Shown here: positions 30,476 through 34,266 of the stretch, piece by piece | Layout: every line of letters starts with the position of its first letter | Numbering within the stretch: position 1 is the stretch's first letter | Source: Bremia lactucae | Taxonomy: Eukaryota > Oomycota > Peronosporomycetes > Peronosporales > Peronosporaceae | Length of the DNA: 34,266 nucleotides | NCBI RefSeq assembly: GCF_004359215.1 | Contig: NC_090610.1 | Coordinates: 15,730,834-15,765,099 of the forward strand | Direction of reading: 5' to 3' | Made by a program: the position numbers and the translations under genes | Notes under the pieces: generated by a model | Databases searched by the model: none | What the model was told of the DNA's origin: nothing | Seen by the model: only the letters and a program-made list of their open reading frames with translations

Positions 30476-31186
30476 CGCCCCAGCCAGGACCCTGGCATAG
30501 CAGCGAACTATCATATGGCCGCACTTGCCGCATCTAAAGCAGACAACGGCTGCATTGCCCACTCCATATGAGTGGCATCTGTCCTCTCGGCCGACGGCTT
30601 ATACCAAACTGTCGCCGAGGCACTGTTGTAGGATTGCTCCTCAACTAAAGCAATTTGGATTGCCTCTTCCATCGTCGACGGCACCTTTCAAAAAAGGGCC
30701 TGTCGCGATGGGCCATGCCGTAGTCCGTTCATAAACGTGGGCACCTTAATGTAGCTCTGGAATCGGACCTACGGTTATGGGAGCCGACAGCGAGCGCATC
30801 TCTTGCACATACTCTTGGAGAGATCGCTTCGCCTGTCGCGCCCCAAAGAAGCGCGCCTGAAGCAACACTTCGTTGTTCGGCGGCTGGTACATGGCGCGAA
30901 TCTTTTCCTTAAAGATCGCCCATGAAGGGAACGCTTTTCTGTCCGCCATAAGCGCCGAGTAAGCCCACTCTGAGGCCTTACCGCGCAGATGCGACATAGC
31001 GTACGACACCATCCGGCTGTCGTCCTCGATGAGCTGGGGGACACCACATTGCTCCACGGCTCAAAGCCAGTGGACAATCGTGTGCACTGCAGTTCCATTG
31101 AACTTGGGCGGGTCTATCCGAATGGGCTTCGGCTGATGCGGCCGGGCGGAGAGCATATTAACAGTCCTGTTGAGAGCCTCGCTCCG
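30476..31186 (-). pseudogene. Gag, copy 2
   Basis: Duplicate of 26850-27560. All five differences between the tandem copies fall here (30681, 30859, 30895, 30942, 31015). Four change a gag residue in the core frame: Trp/Arg, Gly/Asp, Ser/Ala and Lys/Gln. The fifth (27055/30681) lies downstream of the core frame. Confidence 0.85.
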
Positions 31187-31388
31187 ATCCTGCTCACCCT
31201 CAGCTCATCCTGAGTCTGAGTGACGAGGTGTCGTATATCCACGATTACTATCACATACCTTACCAGGAACGGAGTGGTAAGGGCTAATCAAAAAATGAAG
31301 TAGCGAAGCTCGAGCACGATAGGCAGGGTCAGCCATACTAGCTTGTGCCTCCATCGCCAATGAGTCCTACCATCTGGACCATCGGGTT

Positions 31389-31505
31389 TGAGGTCACTAA
31401 GGCGCCAATCTCACTACACCAAGAGAAGCAGGTTAAACCGCTTCCTCGTTGTGCTGGGGTGTGTGCTTAAGTAGAGGGTGCCGCATAAAGAAATGCCTGC
31501 CTACA
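31389..31505 (+). mobile_element. LTR2 3' end, copy 2
   Basis: Duplicate of 27763-27879, again followed by TGGTAGCAC. Confidence 0.7.
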
Positions 31506-31893
31506 CTTGGTAGCACTTGAGTTCCTTCCTACTGCCCGCATCTCTGAGCATGTCAGTGAGGATGAGCCTCAATATCGATCGGACTCATTTCCTCCACCTC
31601 TCAAAGATCATCGTGAGATGGCAGAGAACTTGGCGCAGAAACTTGGTGAGCAAGCCCTGGCCAGGCTCTTGTGCAGTCCTCCTGGGCAACATGCTGCTCA
31701 GTTGCAGCAGATTGAGGCATTCGAGCTCGGACGGCGGAGATCCGCGTCCGCGGAACAAAGTCATGCTACGGTGGAGCCGATCATGAATTTGCAAGAAATA
31801 AGTTTCGTGCTACGAGTCTCGGCGTGCCCAGAGCGAAAAGAGATTCGAGAGTCTAATTTCTCTTTAACAGAAGAAAATTCGACCTTCTTTTGA
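31506..31893 (+). pseudogene. Leader/gag-start ORF, copy 2
   Basis: Identical to 27880-28267 as far as I can see. Confidence 0.4.
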
Positions 31894-32055
31894 AACGTTG
31901 CGGATTTTACTCGCCTTTTCTTCTTCAACGAATAACTAGAAACTATGTTGATAAGTGATACTTGCAATTTTGTCGACCCCGAAATGGTGAAGTGGCATGA
32001 GTATCACTTTAATGAACTCTTCGTGGTTTAATTTCGTCGCTTAAGGTCTTGTACA

Positions 32056-32322
32056 CACTTCGTTGCGCAAAGACTGCGAGGCGACTGGAAGGCAGAAACA
32101 TCGCAAGGGGGTATATAAGGCACGGGTGGGTAGTGCGAAGCACATATCCCGATCTCTCGAGTTATAGACTCAGTTATTTTGATACCAAATTAGTTTATTC
32201 ACCTCAATCGAGTTTTGGCAAACTAATTACATAGCGCGAGCTGAATTTGTAGATACTATGATTGCTTCTTAAAGCTTAGAAGGGGTAGTACTGAAGCAGT
32301 ACTAGCAAAAAGCCCCGCTACA
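32056..32322 (+). mobile_element. LTR3-like sequence, copy 2
   Basis: Duplicate of 28430-28696, with the TATATAA box at 32112-32118. Confidence 0.5.
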
Positions 32323-32955
32323 TACGACCATAGTAGAGGAAACGACCTTGAGCCGCGTGGACGATATGCAAAAAAACAGCAATAGCAAAAGTCACACCCT
32401 ATGATTTCGGTCATCAATATCCGTCATTTCGAAAAAGCAAACTTTTTCTTGAGGAACTGGCGTAGCAACCGGGTTTCGCTGATATGATCAACCGACCTAC
32501 ACTGATAACAGTCCAAGAAGAAATAGAAGGAAAGCGCCGTGCCAATTTAACAGCCTTTGGATTGGTAAAGTAGTTGAGTCAGATTGTTGTCATTTTAAAA
32601 AGATCAAATAGTCATCTTTAAGTACTTGAAGTAGTGCTGCAATTGGTTTGACTGATTCCGCATTTTACCCTGTAAAATAAAAGAATAGGAATAAAATCTC
32701 AACTAATTTAATAAGTACACAACATCCTGACGCTGATTCAGGACATTATTTTTAAATGTAGATGTCCCTCATTTTAGCTCTTTTTGATGAATCTTGCAGG
32801 ACAATTGTTTTTCTTGCTATGCGAGGTCTAGCTCCAGATTGGTCCTTTGAATGGTAGTATTTGCCTCGATAGTAAATATTCGTGCTATTGGATGCCCAGC
32901 AGTATTTTTTTCATTTTATATGGTTATGCTTACCATTCTTTTCACTAACAACCTC
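32323..32955. other. Non-coding AT-rich DNA (copy 2)
   Basis: Duplicate of 28697-29329. I see nothing else in it. Confidence 0.5.
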
Positions 32956-33360
32956 TGTAACGGACTAAAGTTGCCCTAATGTTACACGATCCCTATTAAG
33001 TACATTTCGCGTACTTTATGGGATGGTCAATTAATTAAGTGATGTAATTGTACCTACCACTTGGGTGTGTTTCGCATTGTGACCCACCCTTGTGTATGTG
33101 ATATCCCTGAAGGCATTCCCATTAGCGGGGATGACGGCTAACGTCATCCGTTACGCGAGGTATCTAGAAAGATACGCTCGCAATACATATCAGTGTTTAT
33201 CTACAGAGTTGACATCTTAGGATTGGTTAAAAATAGATATATGCATTAATACGATTCAATAGAAATCAGTCTGAAAACTACTTCCTAGTTGACAAGTGCG
33301 CACATAGAGCCGGACTACCGCTTCCGTGACGTCACTTGTACTAAGGTACTTAGTGCGCTG
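32956..33360 (+). mobile_element. LTR2 copy, uninterrupted, 3' end missing
   Basis: It starts TGTAACGGACTAAAGTTGCC and runs in register with the LTR2 at 21953-21040 (minus), but without the protease insert. The match ends near GTGCGCTGGGT. It contains GATGACG/CGTCATC and GTATCT/AGATAC hairpins. The final part (CCGCTTCCTCG...CCTACA) is absent. Confidence 0.8.
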
Positions 33361-33500
33361 GGTCGATATGTATTTACTTTAATATAGCCCTTCACACCCT
33401 AGGACAGCAATATTTATACGGCGCATGTCAGTGCCTTTAGTTATTACCCTGACTTTCAGCCACCTGGGCCCCGGCGACGTCGCTTCTCGCACTGTGTCAG
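33361..33500. other. Spacer between LTR2 copies
   Basis: 140 bp with no match elsewhere in the window that I could find and no coding potential. Confidence 0.4.
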
Positions 33501-33882
33501 TGTAACGGGCTAAAGTTGCCCTTATGTTACACAGTCCCCGTAAAGTACACTTGGTGTACTTAAGGGGATGGTCAATTACTAAATAATAGTAGTTAGACCC
33601 AACACTCGGGTGTGGTGCACAGTTGTGACCAACCCTTGTGGATGTGATGCACATGGGTGCATTCAAATTAGGAGGGATGACGCCCAGCGTCATCCGTGAT
33701 GACGGCTAGCGTCATTCGTTACGCGAGGTATCTATAAAGATACGCTCGCAATACATATTAAATGATATCTATAAAGATATCATTTTAATTGGTAAAAATA
33801 GGTATTTGTATTTAATTCTATTAAATATAAATCAGTCTGAAAACTACTTCCTACTTGGTAAGTGCGCACGAGGAGACGGATT
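33501..33882 (+). mobile_element. LTR2 copy, truncated, fused to gag
   Basis: It starts TGTAACGGGCTAAAGTTGCC and follows LTR2 to about GGAGACGGATT. There it breaks into minus-strand gag sequence. The GATGACG...CGTCATC hairpin is duplicated in tandem (33676-33715) compared with one copy at 33132. Confidence 0.8.
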
Positions 33883-34266
33883 TCATATGGCCGCGCTTGC
33901 TGCATTTAAAACAGACCACGTCTGCATTGCCCACTCCATATGAGTGGCATCTGTCCTCTCGGCCGACGGCTTATACCAAACTGTCGCCGAGGCACTGTTG
34001 TAGGATTGCTCCTCAACTAAAGCAATTTGGATTGCCTCTTCCATCGTCGACGACACCTTTCAAAAAAGGGCCTGTCGCGATGGGCCATGCCGTAGTCCGT
34101 TCATAAACGTGGGCACCTTAATGTAGCTCTGGAATCGGACCTACGGTTATGAGAGACGACAGCGAGCGCATCTCTTGCACATACTCTTGGAGAGATCGCT
34201 TCGCCTGTCGCGCCCCAAAGAAGCGCGCCTTAAGCAACACTTCGTTGTTCGGCGGCTGGTACATGG
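33883..34266 (-). pseudogene. Third gag fragment (cut by window edge)
   Basis: Homologous to 26885-27268, from the zinc-knuckle region into the gag domain. It is more diverged at its left end. At the two informative sites it covers (equivalents of 27055 and 27233) it carries the copy 1 base. It comes from another element of the element B family, not from the 3626-bp array register. Confidence 0.85.

Larger units (their letters stand above)
29382..33007. repeat. Tandem duplication copy 2, 3626-bp unit
   Basis: Second head-to-tail copy. The junction at 29381/29382 joins LTR2 sequence (TACATTT) to RT sequence (CCTTGTCTGGG), with at most one base of microhomology. The right edge continues into the rest of LTR2. 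Confidence 0.95.

Noticed and set aside
33379..33693. 104-codon minus-strand frame
   Set aside because: It lies across the LTR2 terminus and spacer, antisense to the LTR. Chance frame.
1..34266. tRNA or rRNA genes
   Set aside because: I saw no convincing cloverleaf or conserved rRNA segment, but a covariance-model search would be needed to exclude them.

Overview
The window looks like nuclear DNA of an oomycete, most likely Peronosporales (Phytophthora or downy mildew type). The reasons are compact genes with short GT-AG introns (53-84 bp), eukaryotic nucleolar and cytoskeletal proteins, and degenerate Ty3/gypsy retroelements whose reverse transcriptase and gag read like the families common in Phytophthora-type genomes. 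This is inferred from reading; no database search was possible.

Positions 600-11635 are a gene-rich island. In order they hold a six-repeat villin with headpiece (+), a six-exon SAM-dependent methyltransferase (+), an unrecognised two-exon 103-residue protein (-), an LRR protein with a long lysine-rich tail (-), an unrecognised serine-rich protein (+), a plant-type LRR protein with a myristoylation-like N-terminus (+), and the rRNA-processing factor RRP36 (-). I placed the introns by hand from splice consensus and protein continuity.

Positions 12219-34266 are repeat-derived. Element A (about 12765-20738, coding strand -) has LTRs of family LTR1, a primer-binding site, gag, RT, RNase H, integrase and chromodomain, and a polypurine tract. 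Its RT block (about 17052-18951) is inverted relative to the rest. Element B (about 20926-27560, coding strand -) has a 3' LTR of family LTR2, a polypurine tract, integrase, RNase H, a truncated RT, a protease remnant and gag. In both elements the stretch between the polypurine tract and the end of pol carries open frames on the opposite (+) strand. From 25756 a 3626-bp unit is duplicated head to tail (25756-29381 and 29382-33007), followed by two more LTR2 copies and a third gag fragment at the right edge.

The most unusual signal is in element A and related LTR/protease pieces. The sequence is packed with short, mostly perfect inverted repeats (arms 6-12 bp, loops 2-9 nt) every few tens of bases, inside coding and non-coding parts alike, far above chance. 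Neighbouring host genes and element B's gag do not show this density. Other oddities are pol fragments lodged inside LTRs of two families, a perfect 29-bp inverted repeat beside a polypurine tract, and a cluster of five differences inside the otherwise identical tandem duplication.
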